Below, piece after piece: positions 48,334 through 60,029 of a stretch of 64,000 nucleotides of DNA (the stretch's first letter is position 1; every line of letters starts with the position of its first letter). Where the stretch lies: positions 33,462,684 to 33,526,683 of the forward strand of contig CP141128.1 in the NCBI GenBank assembly GCA_035236585.1. The letters run 5' to 3'. A program made the translations under genes and the position numbers. The DNA comes from Warburgia ugandensis (Eukaryota; Streptophyta; Magnoliopsida; Canellales; Canellaceae). The notes under the pieces were generated by a model. That model saw nothing but the letters and a program-made list of their open reading frames with translations, was not told the DNA's origin and ran no database searches.

Positions 48334-51300
48334 TGTGATGCCCCCGGTTTTATCAACAATAAAATAACAATTTATAAAAATAGTTGGGATCCCTATTTTG
48401 AAAAACTTTAATTTTTAATGTGACCAAAACAAAGCTCCAATAAATACACGTATTTCAAAATCCCGGGAGTCATACAACCACAAAACCATGAATTTAATGA
48501 TGAAATGAAATACCATTTCTGCAAAAATTTAGCAGTCTCCTCTGTATTTTGGACCATTGCACATGACAAGTGTAATACAAAAATACTTGATAACACAGTA
48601 TAAGACATGACACATGGGAGACTCAGTCTCCATGCCCATCCATCCAAATCAAACACAATTTTCAATAAAAACGGGTATTCCAATAGTGGATAAGAAAATC
48701 AAGTCATAATAAAGTACCCAGGGTCCCTTCATACAACCATCACATCCAACATGAATTCATAGCCTCACTTCCAGGCTACATTGCAATTTTCATTAAAGTA
48801 CAATCCATAAACAATAACTAAAGCAAGGTCCTAAACAAACCTTATCATCTCTGAAATGTCTTCATTAGGAACTGTCATCACTTTTGCTTCCTCTATTAGC
48901 GTATCCACCTGTTGTAACTCTCTATATCTGAGGCATTGCAAACAAAGCAATGCCTCAGCAAGCTATGCTTGTGTAAGTGATTAGAAGAAATAAAACATGA
49001 AATAAACACTTTGCAAAGAGTACCAATATCATGGTGAGTATCAATGAAGTAAATCATTTATAAGGCAAATGAAAGCATCAAGTGTTCAGAATGTAAAGCT
49101 CATGAATCTCATAAATCTAAATGAAATAATCAGAATCAAAACATGCTTTCCATCTAAGGCAATGCAATATCAAAGTAAAACATCATGGCATGCGAAGCAT
49201 GATCAACACATGAATCAGCATTTATCAAATAGATAAAAATCCATGTCCACGAAATAATATGAAGCATGTCATGATAAACAGGGCACTGCATACAATAAGC
49301 CCTAGGAGTGTTCCACGACACTCAAACATTGGTAATGAGTACTCATACCAAAGCCTTGGGTCCCACCTGTGCAGCTTGCATCAGCCCCCAGAGTCACTCA
49401 TAGTCTAGGCCTAGCTTATCCTGGTTCACCCCACATATAAATACCACATGAGAATATAGAATAAGAGTATGGGCTACTATGCTGCAGTGGCAACCACACC
49501 AGGATCTAAACCACTGTCACTCCCCATTGACACCTAAAAGGGAGAATTTCTCCATCCACATGGGGAGGAACGAACCCGTAGGGGGGACTACCCATGATAC
49601 CACCACCTATGTACCTGGCCCTGTACCACTCAAGGGAGGTGTCCAATTATCATCATCACAAAGTCAGAGGGCAAGTGGCCAACCCTACAACCCTCCTAGC
49701 ATAGTACCCACTGCGTAGAAACACCCATCATAAAGCAGCAAAACATGCTATAAATCATGGAAAACTCCCAAGTAAAACAAACCTCAATAGGCTGAATCAA
49801 AATACATGATAAAGTATAAACCATCACATGTGAAAACATTGATAATCATATAATCAAAAGTCATGCTATCAAAAGTGAAGTAATAAACATGTTTTAATAA
49901 CACGATAAGGCATAAAACACATGCCTCAAGAACTTCAAGTGAGAAGTCATGATCATAAAATCAAGAAAAAATCTTAAATGTAATCACCTACCTTAGACGA
50001 AGAACCACTCGTCTGTACCTCATAGGTTAGTCAAAACCATCTTTAGCACTGTCCACCACGATTCCATTCACCTAGATACATATCACATATAGTCATACTC
50101 AAAATCCACTCTATCTAACTTGGATTCTTAATTACACAACATTATGCTTTCATATTCATTACGTTGCATTCAAGAAAATTCAAAGATTTCCAACCCTGGA
50201 ATCTCAAGGCAGGGCCCATCCTAATTGGTTAGTAATTCAAATCATACTTAATCGACATACTCACAGCCATTTAATCATTACTCTTAATTGTGTCATTGTA
50301 TATCTCAGAGCTACTGAGCTCATATCATCTCAATCTTAGGTAATTCATCATTTAAATCAATTAATCAAGTATTAGGATATGGATCTCATGCTCAATCATG
50401 TCTAATCACAATCAAATGGCTAATACAGTAATCTTACCTTACACTAGTTACTTTGAACAATATTCAGCTGTCTACTTGGTCAGATCATCCATTGATCGTC
50501 TCAATTGTGCCCAATCATCAAATATTCATGCTGATCTCATCAAATTTCCTAACTTGATCATCCCAGATAGCATAACACTTTAGTGATTCAAGTTAATTAA
50601 TCAAATAAAGATTTTTAAACAGTTCGAATAATCAATGATCCAATTTCATACTTGGATCCTCAGTTGATCTCAGCCATTGATCATGATCAGCTAAATCATC
50701 TCTTTAAACACTTCAGACCCAACATTCGTGTGTAGATCCTTGATCTAAGCTTCATAAGGATCACTATAGACTGCATAGATTAGAAAAACATAGTCAGATC
50801 ATCATAGGATGATCTGATCTCCAATCAAGGGTTTGGTAAAATTGACGGCTATATCTTCCTTGATCAATAAATGGGAAATAGGTGTTATTCCCCATGCCAT
50901 GAGGATCGTGAGGGTACTCTCAGATCTCTGAAATTCTTCCTAGATTGGCTAGAATTAAGGGTTGAAGTTCAATGGTCCACGAGGCTCTATTGAGTCAACT
51001 CAGCTCCCTCAAATGAGTCAGAGATGAGTTGATTCAATGAGTCGACTCTGCCTTTACGTGTCAGAAATAGGGAAGATAGTGGGAGAGGGGGAGACTAGCA
51101 GCTGGTGGTGGGTTTTTGTTCGGTCACCGCTGGAGCTTGATAGGGGAAAGAATGGACAAGGGAGAGGGGAGAGGGGAGAGGGGAGACCACGGCACATCGA
51201 CTTGTTCCATGGCTAGGCTGTGCAGGTGGAGGGGAATGTAATGCCTGACAGGTGAGGGTTTCCTCCGGTGTTTTCGGGTTGGCATGCGCCGGCCTATTCA

Positions 51301-51636
51301 TGCCGGCATCACAAGCTAGTTGTGCTGTAGGGAGATCCAACTGGGGTGAGAGAGGAGGGAAATGAGGGATCCAAACACACTGGCCTGCCTAAAGGCCCAG
51401 CTGTGCCAGTGCCTGGGGAAAGTACAAAGGGAAAATGGAGGGGAAATGGGGCACGCCTGCTTAGGCAGTCCATTTGCAGTGGAGAAAGCGTAGATGCATG
51501 GCAGGGAAACCCGATCTAGGTTCCCTATCCATGTCAGAATAGAGGAGTGGGGGGTGAAGGCTCACCAAAGAAACTTGATCTTGGTGGGTTTCTCTCTGTC
51601 GTCAGAAAGAAAAAAGGGGTTTCCAGGGAGGGTAAC
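48334..51636 (-). mobile_element. T4 LTR, part 1 (interrupted by T5)
   Basis: It begins TGTGATGCCCCCGGTTTT directly inside the copia fossil. It is the same kind of LTR as T1, T2, T3 and T5 but distinct over most of its length. It has the stem-loop at 48928-48958, the conserved block near 49667-49713 and a GGGAGAGGGGA repeat at about 51165-51190. A cluster of TGAGTCA/TGACTC-type strings lies at about 50990-51050. The T5 element splits it at 51636. The LTR resumes at 63960 and leaves the window, so its length and its own target duplication are unknown. Confidence 0.8.
48928..48958. repeat. Conserved LTR stem-loop (T4)
   Basis: CTGAGGCATTGC (48928-48939) pairs perfectly with GCAATGCCTCAG (48947-48958) around a 7-base loop. 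CAAGCTATGCTTGTGTAAG follows. The same stem is found, inverted, in the T3 LTR at 25931. Confidence 0.9.
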
Positions 51637-52041
51637 TGTGACGACCCAGGTTTTTGAAACACATTTTATAATATATTTTTCAAAGGCAAGGGCGTCCCCT
51701 CAGTAAAAAAATTTCGCAAAACAAAGCAGCGGAAATTCTTTTATTTTAAAACTTGTTTTGAAGACCCAAGTCACCACTTCATACATAACATAAGTACAAT
51801 TTGTGTACAAAATAAAATTCCATTGAAGGAATATGATTTTATTAAACTTCCAGGATCCATCTAGTGGTTCACAGTACACAACCCATTGTATCCTTACAAT
51901 ACTTGTCGAAGTACACAATCCAAATTACAAAGTTCTAAATACAATACATGCTCTCAATACAATGTTTCAAGAGATATACTCTGATTACTTATTCTTCAAT
52001 AGTTCTTCAAGTCTTGAGCTCCTAAGTCTCCTTTTCTGTAT

Positions 52042-52081
52042 CTGAGATATTGTAAACATTCGAACATTTACAATATCTCAG
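52042..52081. repeat. Conserved LTR stem-loop (T5, 3' LTR)
   Basis: CTGAGATATTGTAAA (52042-52056) pairs perfectly with TTTACAATATCTCAG (52067-52081) around a 10-base loop containing TTCGAA. CAAGCTATGCTTGGTAGG follows. Confidence 0.92.
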
Positions 52082-52677
52082 CAAGCTATGCTTGGTAGGG
52101 GATAAGAATGTAAGTTATTGACAGTAGAATCTCAATATTCACTTATCCCATAGTTCATTCTATCATAAACACATTCATAGACCACTATTATTGATATGAA
52201 TATCTCATTTCCTTGTCATTTGTGTTCACCTTTATACATACATAGTATATAAGGACAAATCCGTTAAAATTGTAAAAATAGTCAATAATCATTTCCATAC
52301 AAAGCTGATCAACTCCTTTCATTATAGGAGATTTGTATCTCAGCTAGTTACTATACTGGGATTTTTCCTTCTTGGGAAAAATATTGGTAATTTACAATTA
52401 CCTGGCATTTCATCATGCCATCCCTTAAGGCATTTCACTATGCCAATTTCATATGTATCATAATGCAAAATAATCAAGGACTACTATGCTTATAGTCTAA
52501 TCCGTACAGCGCGGCCAGATAACTGTTTAATAATCCACTTATACCATTCTCAGTGGAAATTACAATATCCATGTCCATATGGGAGGACCATGGTTGTCAC
52601 AGTGGTGGCCTTCCCATAATTGCCCCACCCGACTTTTAGCCTTTCGTAGGCTTGGTATTCAATATCATTAAGTTTCA

Positions 52678-52732
52678 GAGAGTGGGTGGCCAAACCCTCT
52701 TAACTCTCCTAGTATAGCATCCCCAGGCCTAT
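52678..52732 (-). promoter_or_regulatory. Block conserved across LTR families (T5 copy)
   Basis: In sense direction it reads GGGGATGCTATACTAGGAG, a short variable run, then GGCCACCCACTCTCTGA. T3 has CATACTAGGAGGG..GGCCACC..TTCTGA in plus orientation at about 25335-25380. Related versions are at about 60619-60673 (T5), 49667-49713 (T4), 30010-30075 and 38945-39000 (T2), and 850-890, 19829-19870 and 34618-34660 (T1). Function is unknown; regulatory is a guess. Confidence 0.6.
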
Positions 52733-55498
52733 GCCTGTTTAAAACAAAACCACAAGCCTCCAAGCTTGTATGTAAAATAATACTTATACATATCAGACTA
52801 TCTGTCTGTTTATCTAGGGCTGGAATATTTTCTACTTTTCTATTCACTTAGGGTTGTTCTCAATTCTCAACTTAACCATTTAATACTTATTTTCCTCATC
52901 ATTTGGTTGGATCTTCAATTTGAGGTATTTACCTTAATATATTGGTATTAGACATGTCAATACTTCAAAACATAAGATCATGTATTATACATGTATCTTC
53001 ATGTAAAGGCATTCTTAATAATCCACCTACCTCAATAAGGTATTCTTACTCCTTGAAATCTGCCATAGTCTCGATCAACATATATCTATCAAATCATATA
53101 TATAATGTCATTTTTCTAATCAAGGGTACATACTACATGGTCTTTTGATCATCCTTATGTAAGATGATCTGAATCATTCTTCCTTGAATATCATATATCC
53201 ATGGGTTTAATATCATATATACAAATACTATCTATATCATACATAACAATCTAATTTACATTGATGTTTCTTTTTCCTTATTGTTTTTTATCATACAAGA
53301 TCTCATCCTATTTGATCATCCTTATCTTACTTACTATTTTTATTAGGGTTAGATAATTTATTATCTTTTTATGTTCTTATTATTATCCAACCAGTTAGTG
53401 TCTTACTTGGTTGAAGATAATTTATTTCTTCATATTACTAGACAACTCCTCCCTATTTCAAGATGACTAGTACTTACTAGTTAAAGTCTGCTCAAAAAGT
53501 ACTTAATACAACCCTCATGTAAAGAGGCGATTAGACCTCTCTTACGTCAATGGGAGGTGAGGGAAAAGCACTTGGCTCTTGTATACCCCCTATAACCACA
53601 ATGTTCAAAGTCCACTGGAGTGGTACTAGCTCAACCTTTGACAAGGTTCCTATGAGCTCTTTACCTTAAGTCCCTTCTCTAATTGATTTTAATTACTTTC
53701 CATGGATATGCACAATGTCATCCATAGATGTTCATTATTTTCCTACTTTGGGCCAAGGAAATGATAAATCATTCCTTATATTGTCCTACTAAATATAGCC
53801 CTTATTAAGTCAAAATCATTCATTCATCTTAGTAGTCCATGAATCTTTATATTTCATTAGTTTATATTTTTGGTGATTTATGCTCACTATATCTTAACAA
53901 CTACTTAATAATTGAATAAAATTTGACAATAAGTAAATCATCAACTTGAAATCATAAATCAAATATAAGTTTTACAGCTATATACTAACATTCTTCCTAT
54001 GAATGTAACTTAAGCTAGTGAAATAAAACTAACATGATCCTAAGTTAAGAAACTCATCTTCTATCATAATAAAATCATGTTTAAATCCTAATTTACACTA
54101 ACATGATCCTAAGATAATCAAATCTATTAACAAATTACTCATTTAAGGCATATCATACTAAAATTTAAAGATTACACTATCATGCTTTCTAACTTAGAAC
54201 ATAAATCACATTTACACTTTTATATCCAATAAAAGACAATTAAAACTTAGAACATAAACCACATTTACACTTCTATATCCAATAAAATACAATTAAACTA
54301 ATTATATTAAGATTATTATAAACCTTTAAATATGATCCAACCATTACATCTTAGGTGTTTTCCTTTAGATTAAGGGTTTTAATTACCTTTAAGGCATTTA
54401 ATCCGTTAAGATCCAAAAATCATATCCACTTGATCTTGTCATATTTCATCCATGATCTAACTGGATTCCATCATAATATCATCCATTTAATCCATCCCAA
54501 GGATCTGATCATAATGGATCTCATTGATCAAGTGGGTCCCTTTGTATTTTTAGGGTTTTTCTACCATAAAGGGTAGATCCCCTAATTTATCCTAGTTCTA
54601 TCCAAATTAACCATAGATATTACTTTATTATAGTATTATATCATCATTAAAATAAATTTCCAAGATCTGATCACCTCAGATCTTGAAGATCTTAGAAATT
54701 AGACACTTATTTCCAAAAAAAAGAATAATTCAGGAATAATTTTTAGACATATTATGACTTCATTAGAAACTAGACATTACAAGCTTTCCATAGCTTCTTT
54801 CTGATCTCAATTTGAAGTTCATATGACTCCACAATCTTAAATTGAAGTTTATAACCGTTCCTATGGTCCAGATTTGATTTAGGCCCAATAGAATTAATCT
54901 CTCTCAATTGAGAGTCCAAACCTTGTTAGATTTTCTTGAAAATTTTACCCTAGGGGTTTTGGACCCTTCTGGATCGATTGGAAAGCTCATAATTTCCATC
55001 TGAGCTCTCTATCACCATGAATTGAAGGATCTGGTATTTACTTTATTTTTATAATTTTTTAGTCAAATTAAATTACAAAAAAATAAAAATTACAATAAAC
55101 CATAATAAATATGTATAGAAATTAGTTCCACCTACTTGATTGGAGAAAAAACATATATTTGATCCCCAATTTGAGAGAGTTACCGGTTGATAATAATATA
55201 GCCCGATTGTCCCCGTTTTTGTGATTTCTATTGTTAGAACCATTGGATCTTGAAATTGATTTGGGACTTTTATATATACTGTAGTATAAGAGGTTATGGA
55301 CGGTAAAATTTATTAGATTGTACCTGGAACGAAGTGCCTAATTGAATTTAGGTCTCTTGTTCCACTTAGAAAGAGCAGAGAGAAATAAGAAAAATAGAGA
55401 TTGGGGAGGGATGAATAAGAATTTGAGGTTGAAACTCCAGGGAAGATTTGGAAATTTCTTGGTTAAGGTTGTGAAAATTTTTTAAAATTTTTGGGACA

Positions 55499-55507
55499 TA
55501 TTTATAG
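55499..55507 (-). promoter_or_regulatory. T5 LTR TATA box (3' LTR)
   Basis: CTATAAATA on the minus strand, about 585 bases from the sense start of the LTR. It is kept in the other LTR at 63370-63378. Confidence 0.6.
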
Positions 55508-56088
55508 ACAAATTTGAATTGTTTATTATTTCTTTTGATAAGATATTTTATTACTTTATAATTTTTAATTACTAATGCATTCTCCATTCCCATCCCATTA
55601 TCCACTACAATCTCCACTACCAGCAATAATGCACTGAGTAATTATTGGTGCTTCTAGAACGTTGGCCCACTTTGTGGGCCCCACTTTTATGTAAAAAGAC
55701 TGTTTTGCCCTTTTAACTCTAAAATTGGAGAATAATAGGCAATATTTGTCCGAACTCAGAATCGAGCGTACTTAGTGGCGTTGGAATCGTATTTCTAAGT
55801 ACGCCATGAATATTGAGGTCTTATTTCTTGGATATGGGATATGGGTAAAATTACCATTTTCCCCCCAAATGGAAAAATTAAAGAATTTTCATTTTAACTC
55901 AGAATTGAACATACTTAATGTTGTTTCGATCAATTTTCCAAGTATATCCATAATTTCTATGTTTTAATTTATGATATAATCTCCATAAAAAGAGAATTTT
56001 CAATAATCTAATATTCCAGCCAAGAATTTCTAAAAATTCAAACTTTATTAATTTGCCTTAATAAGTTACAAAAATTCGGGGCATTACA

Positions 56089-56104
56089 ATCTTCCCCCCT
56101 TACA
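56089..56104 (-). other. T5 polypurine tract
   Basis: On the minus strand TGTAAGGGGGGAAGAT runs directly into the LTR start TGTAATGCCCC. The upstream TTTCGAGGACGAAAT is the usual lead-in in Del/Tekay elements. Confidence 0.88.
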
Positions 56105-59100
56105 ATTATTTCGTCCTCGAAATTTGCATATCAACTCACTTAGGAGTTTTCACAATTCTTTCATAGCTTTACCCATGTGGCCTTACCACTTAAGGAAATC
56201 CTCTTTCCTTTTATTCCTTTTTCAAACTATCTTCTTCTTAAAGGTATAAATCATCTAACCTTACTTATGCATCATTCAATTAAGCTGAGTTTTGCTAGAC
56301 TTTCCCAAAAGAATTAATAACTCTTAATCTGAGTTATCCTTTGGTTTCAAACCTTCTACTTGGCTAAATTTCTACTCCTTACTTTCATCAATCTTTCCAT
56401 ACTTGAAAATTTTCCATTCTATCTTCTATTGCTCACTCTCATTCTATTTCAACGTATAAAGTTTTGACATAGCTTTCTTACTATGTATAGTCCTTACACT
56501 AATAACATAGTGATTGGATTATATAACTTCCACTATTGTTCTTTCTAACAATCTTCCAATCTTTGGAAGTAATTATCTCTTTCCTTGTTCTTCAATTATT
56601 TGAAAGTGATTACTTCATTTCTATCTTACAATTCATACTTCTTTACTATTTCCTTTTATTGAGAAATTTCTTTTCAAATTCTATCATTGAAGAGTGGTAA
56701 CCTTGTGATGATTCTTTCCTCATTCTCATCACATCCATTGTTTTTGTAACACTCTTTGAGTGTCATTTTACGCTACATATACATTCCTGATCCTCTTTTG
56801 TTATCCCTTTCTCGTATTCAGAACAATATTCTAAACCTTCTTACCATCTATGATAATATTTATCTCTTTTCCTTTCACATATCTATTTATATGTCAGGGG
56901 CTCCAAATTTTCTAGGTTATGCATTTCCTCATGCTTCTTTCAAGCATATCTCATAACCTTTATCATATCATACTAACTCTTTATTTGCAATATTCTTGAT
57001 AATTCTAATTAAAAGAGTTCTTATTGATTTTGAAATCATCCCTTCTCAAGTCTTTACAAACTCCATAATTTATCATCAACTCATTTAGGATTTATGTAAT
57101 CCATTGCAAGATTGCACTAAATGTCGTTCTATTATAAAATCAGTAAGAGATGTATTTCTCTAATTGTCCTTGTCATTTCATATATTGATCTCACATTCTC
57201 CCTTTGTTGGGGTCAATTTCCATGCTATCCTTAAAATTTATATAACCCTAAACTTTGCTTTCTTCAATCAACATGTAACAAAATGATTAACAAGTTTTGT
57301 AAGCTTCTAACATATATCCCATGAATGCTCTTGATTTCTTGAAATCTATTAAAATTTATATATAACCTTAAAACTTGATTTCTTCAATCAAAATGTACAC
57401 TTACAACACATTTATTCCATGAATTCTTTTGGTCTCCTTACATCCATTTCCATATATCATTATTACTTCATCTAATATATTTCATTCACCTCAACTTTAT
57501 GAACATCATTTATCCAACTCATAGGACATAAAATTTGTTTTGATTCTATACTTTGATGTTGCATTTCCAATTATCAAATAATAATAATAAATTTTAAAAA
57601 TACTCATCCTTATAGAGAAAAAGGATACTTAATTTCCTCAACATCATTTATGTTCAATGCATCCTTATGGAGAACAAGGGTAATAAATTTCCTTAATAAA
57701 CTCTTTTATGTTCAATGCATCCTTACATTGATCTTTCCATTTTTTTTTCCTAAAGAAAGTTGTTACTTTCATACTGTAAATTTCCATAATCACTCCTTAA
57801 TCCTTAACATTTGTTCTTTCAGCTCATTCAAATAATTTGATGTTCTTTTCCTCTTCAATCTCATGTAAGAATGAAAACCTCAAAATATCTTAAAGTTTTA
57901 ACCACTTCTTTCTCCAAAAATTTGGATTTATGACTTATTCATAATCATCTTATTTTTCCAAACTTTACACTTAGGTTTAGATATCACTATTTGTTTATAG
58001 GTCTTCATTTCTCATGTTTTATCTCAACCTTCCTCCAAAAATATATTTTCCTAACTATATTCCTTAAATCTTTCAATATCACCACTCTGTCATGTAAGTG
58101 GAATTAATATCTCTATTCATATTTAGTTCTTCATTTTCCTTGATCAATAAATGTACTCCTCTTCATTATAATCCATAACTATATTTTTTCAATTCATCAT
58201 ATCAATATTTCTCTCTTATTTTCTAGAATTGTTTCACCCTCAGTTGTACTTCTCTTTACTATAATCCCAAAATTATTTTCAATATCCCCAAGCTATCATA
58301 TCAATATTTCTCTAATCCTTGAAAATCCTTTTATGCTAATTTCCACAATTAATTTATCATACCAATTTCATTTCTATCTTAGGAATTTCATTTTTGTTGT
58401 TCCATCAATAGGGCTATAATTTCTTTATTAACCATACATCCTAATGGTTTAATTGTCTTTCTTAATAAGTTTGGGATCATATTTTTGTCCCTTTTAACAT
58501 ATCAAACTCTCTTCTCCCATTTCATTTTATTCAAATTTCAAAGACCATCTCTTTATGTTCTGAAATTTTCTCATCTCTTTATTAAATCCTTTGCCTTTAC
58601 TAAGTTTGGAGAGAAATTACTTACTTATCTCCTTATTCATCTTTACTTAAAACTATCCTCATTTACAATTTTTTTTTTAATTATCTCACTTATCTCTTCA
58701 ATTTCCTTTCAAGTAATATCATCTCTATTTTGATGATTAATTTTATTTAACTAATTGTCATAATACCATATATGTAGCAATTATAACTCTTACACTTATA
58801 TTTATTCATATATTTATTATAAATTTTTATTTTTATAATAATTCTGAAGTTTCCTCTTTAGCTTTTATTTCTCATAAATCTCCATTTCACCTATTCTATA
58901 AGGTTGGAGTTTTTTTTCCATCACATTTTCTAATTTATTACTTCTTTCTCTCTATCTCCATTCCTTCACTTAGTAATGGTCATATACATACTAGTATTGG
59001 TGTACTTTGTTCATACATATGTATGTTTACTCAGAACTTTAGGTTAGACCTGAACATCATACCTTACATCCATTGTAATGTTTTTCTTATTGATTTCTAT

Positions 59101-59222
59101 ATCGTACTATTCCCGATATTAGAATTATTACTTGCTAAGTAGTATTTCTAATCCTTTCATCCAATAATATCTACTTGTACTATACTATTCCTTCATAATA
59201 ACTCTTTTTATACTCATACTTA

Positions 59223-59460
59223 ACTAATGAGTTTAACTCTTTCTATACTAATCTTTTACTAATGAGTCAACTCTTTCTTCATGAATGAATCAACTCTTTC
59301 CATATTCCTCAACTAATGAGTTTAACTCTTTCCTCACTAATGAGTCAACTCTTTACATACACTTCAATAATTGAGGCTACTCTTTCAAGACTTATCCCTC
59401 ACTAATGAGTCAACTCCTTCTATACTTATCTCTTACCTAATGAGTTTATCACATAACTCC
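59223..59460. repeat. Array of eight ~20-base motifs containing TGAGTCA
   Basis: Eight degenerate copies of ACTAATGAGTCAACTCTTTC at 25-40 base spacing (near 59223, 59259, 59284, 59312, 59337, 59368, 59401 and 59436). The clearest copies contain TGAGTCA, the GCN4/AP-1-like core bound by some plant bZIP factors. Others have GAGTTTAACTC, which keeps the dyad. In sense direction the array starts about 125 bases after the primer site, in what would be the untranslated leader. Confidence 0.8.
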
Positions 59461-59566
59461 TTCTCATCAACTAATAACTTATCTCTTATTCACTCACTAA
59501 TCCTCATCCTTTAATTGGATATTCATCTTCATATTGGACATGATGGTATTGTACTGTGACTGGATG

Positions 59567-59583
59567 AATAGCTCTGATACAAA
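59567..59583 (-). other. T5 primer-binding site (initiator Met type)
   Basis: The minus strand next to the right LTR reads TTTGTATCAGAGCTATT, close to the TTGGTATCAGAGCCA primer site for initiator-Met tRNA that is typical of Del/Tekay elements. Confidence 0.8.
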
Positions 59584-59989
59584 CTGTGACGACCCGGGTT
59601 TTTGAAACACATTTTATAATATATTTTTCAAAGGCAAGGGCGTCCCCTCAGTAAAAAAATTTTGCAAAACAAAGCAGCGGAAATTCTTTTATTTTAAAAC
59701 TTGTTTTGAAAACCCAAGTCACCACTTCATACATAGCATAAGTACAATTTGTGTACAAAATAAAATTCCATTAAAGGAATATGATTTTATTAAACATCCA
59801 GGATCCATCCAGTGGTTCACAGTACACAACCCATTGTATCCTTACAAAACTTGTCCAAGTACACAATCCAAATTATAATGTTCTGAATACAATACATGCT
59901 CTCAATGCAATGTTTCAAGGGATATACCCTGATTACTTATTCTTCAATAGTTCTTCAAGTCTTGAGCTCCTAAGTCTCCTTTTCTGTAT

Positions 59990-60029
59990 CTGAGATATTG
60001 TAAACATTCGAACATTTACAATATCTCAG
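59990..60029. repeat. Conserved LTR stem-loop (T5, 5' LTR)
   Basis: Identical to the stem-loop at 52042-52081: 15-base perfect arms (59990-60004 and 60015-60029) and the same 10-base loop. Confidence 0.92.

Larger units (their letters stand above)
51637..56088 (-). mobile_element. T5 3' LTR (4452 bp)
   Basis: On the plus strand it starts TGTGACGACCC and ends TTCGGGGCATTACA. In sense direction it is the downstream LTR. It carries a TATA box at 55499-55507, the conserved block at about 52678-52732 and the stem-loop at 52042-52081. It contains no meaningful open frame. Confidence 0.93.
56089..59584 (-). mobile_element. T5 internal region (non-coding, 3.5 kb)
   Basis: Strongly strand-biased: pyrimidine-rich on the plus strand, purine-rich in sense. 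Every frame is closed within about 80 codons, and no gag, pol or chromodomain wording was found. The purine tract lies at its left edge, the primer site at its right edge, and a motif array (59223-59460) lies near the primer site. Confidence 0.85.

Noticed and set aside
56089-59584. Search for a chromodomain or polymerase in the T5 centre
   Set aside because: No family wording was seen in any frame. The sequence is strand-biased and full of stops, consistent with a non-coding centre.
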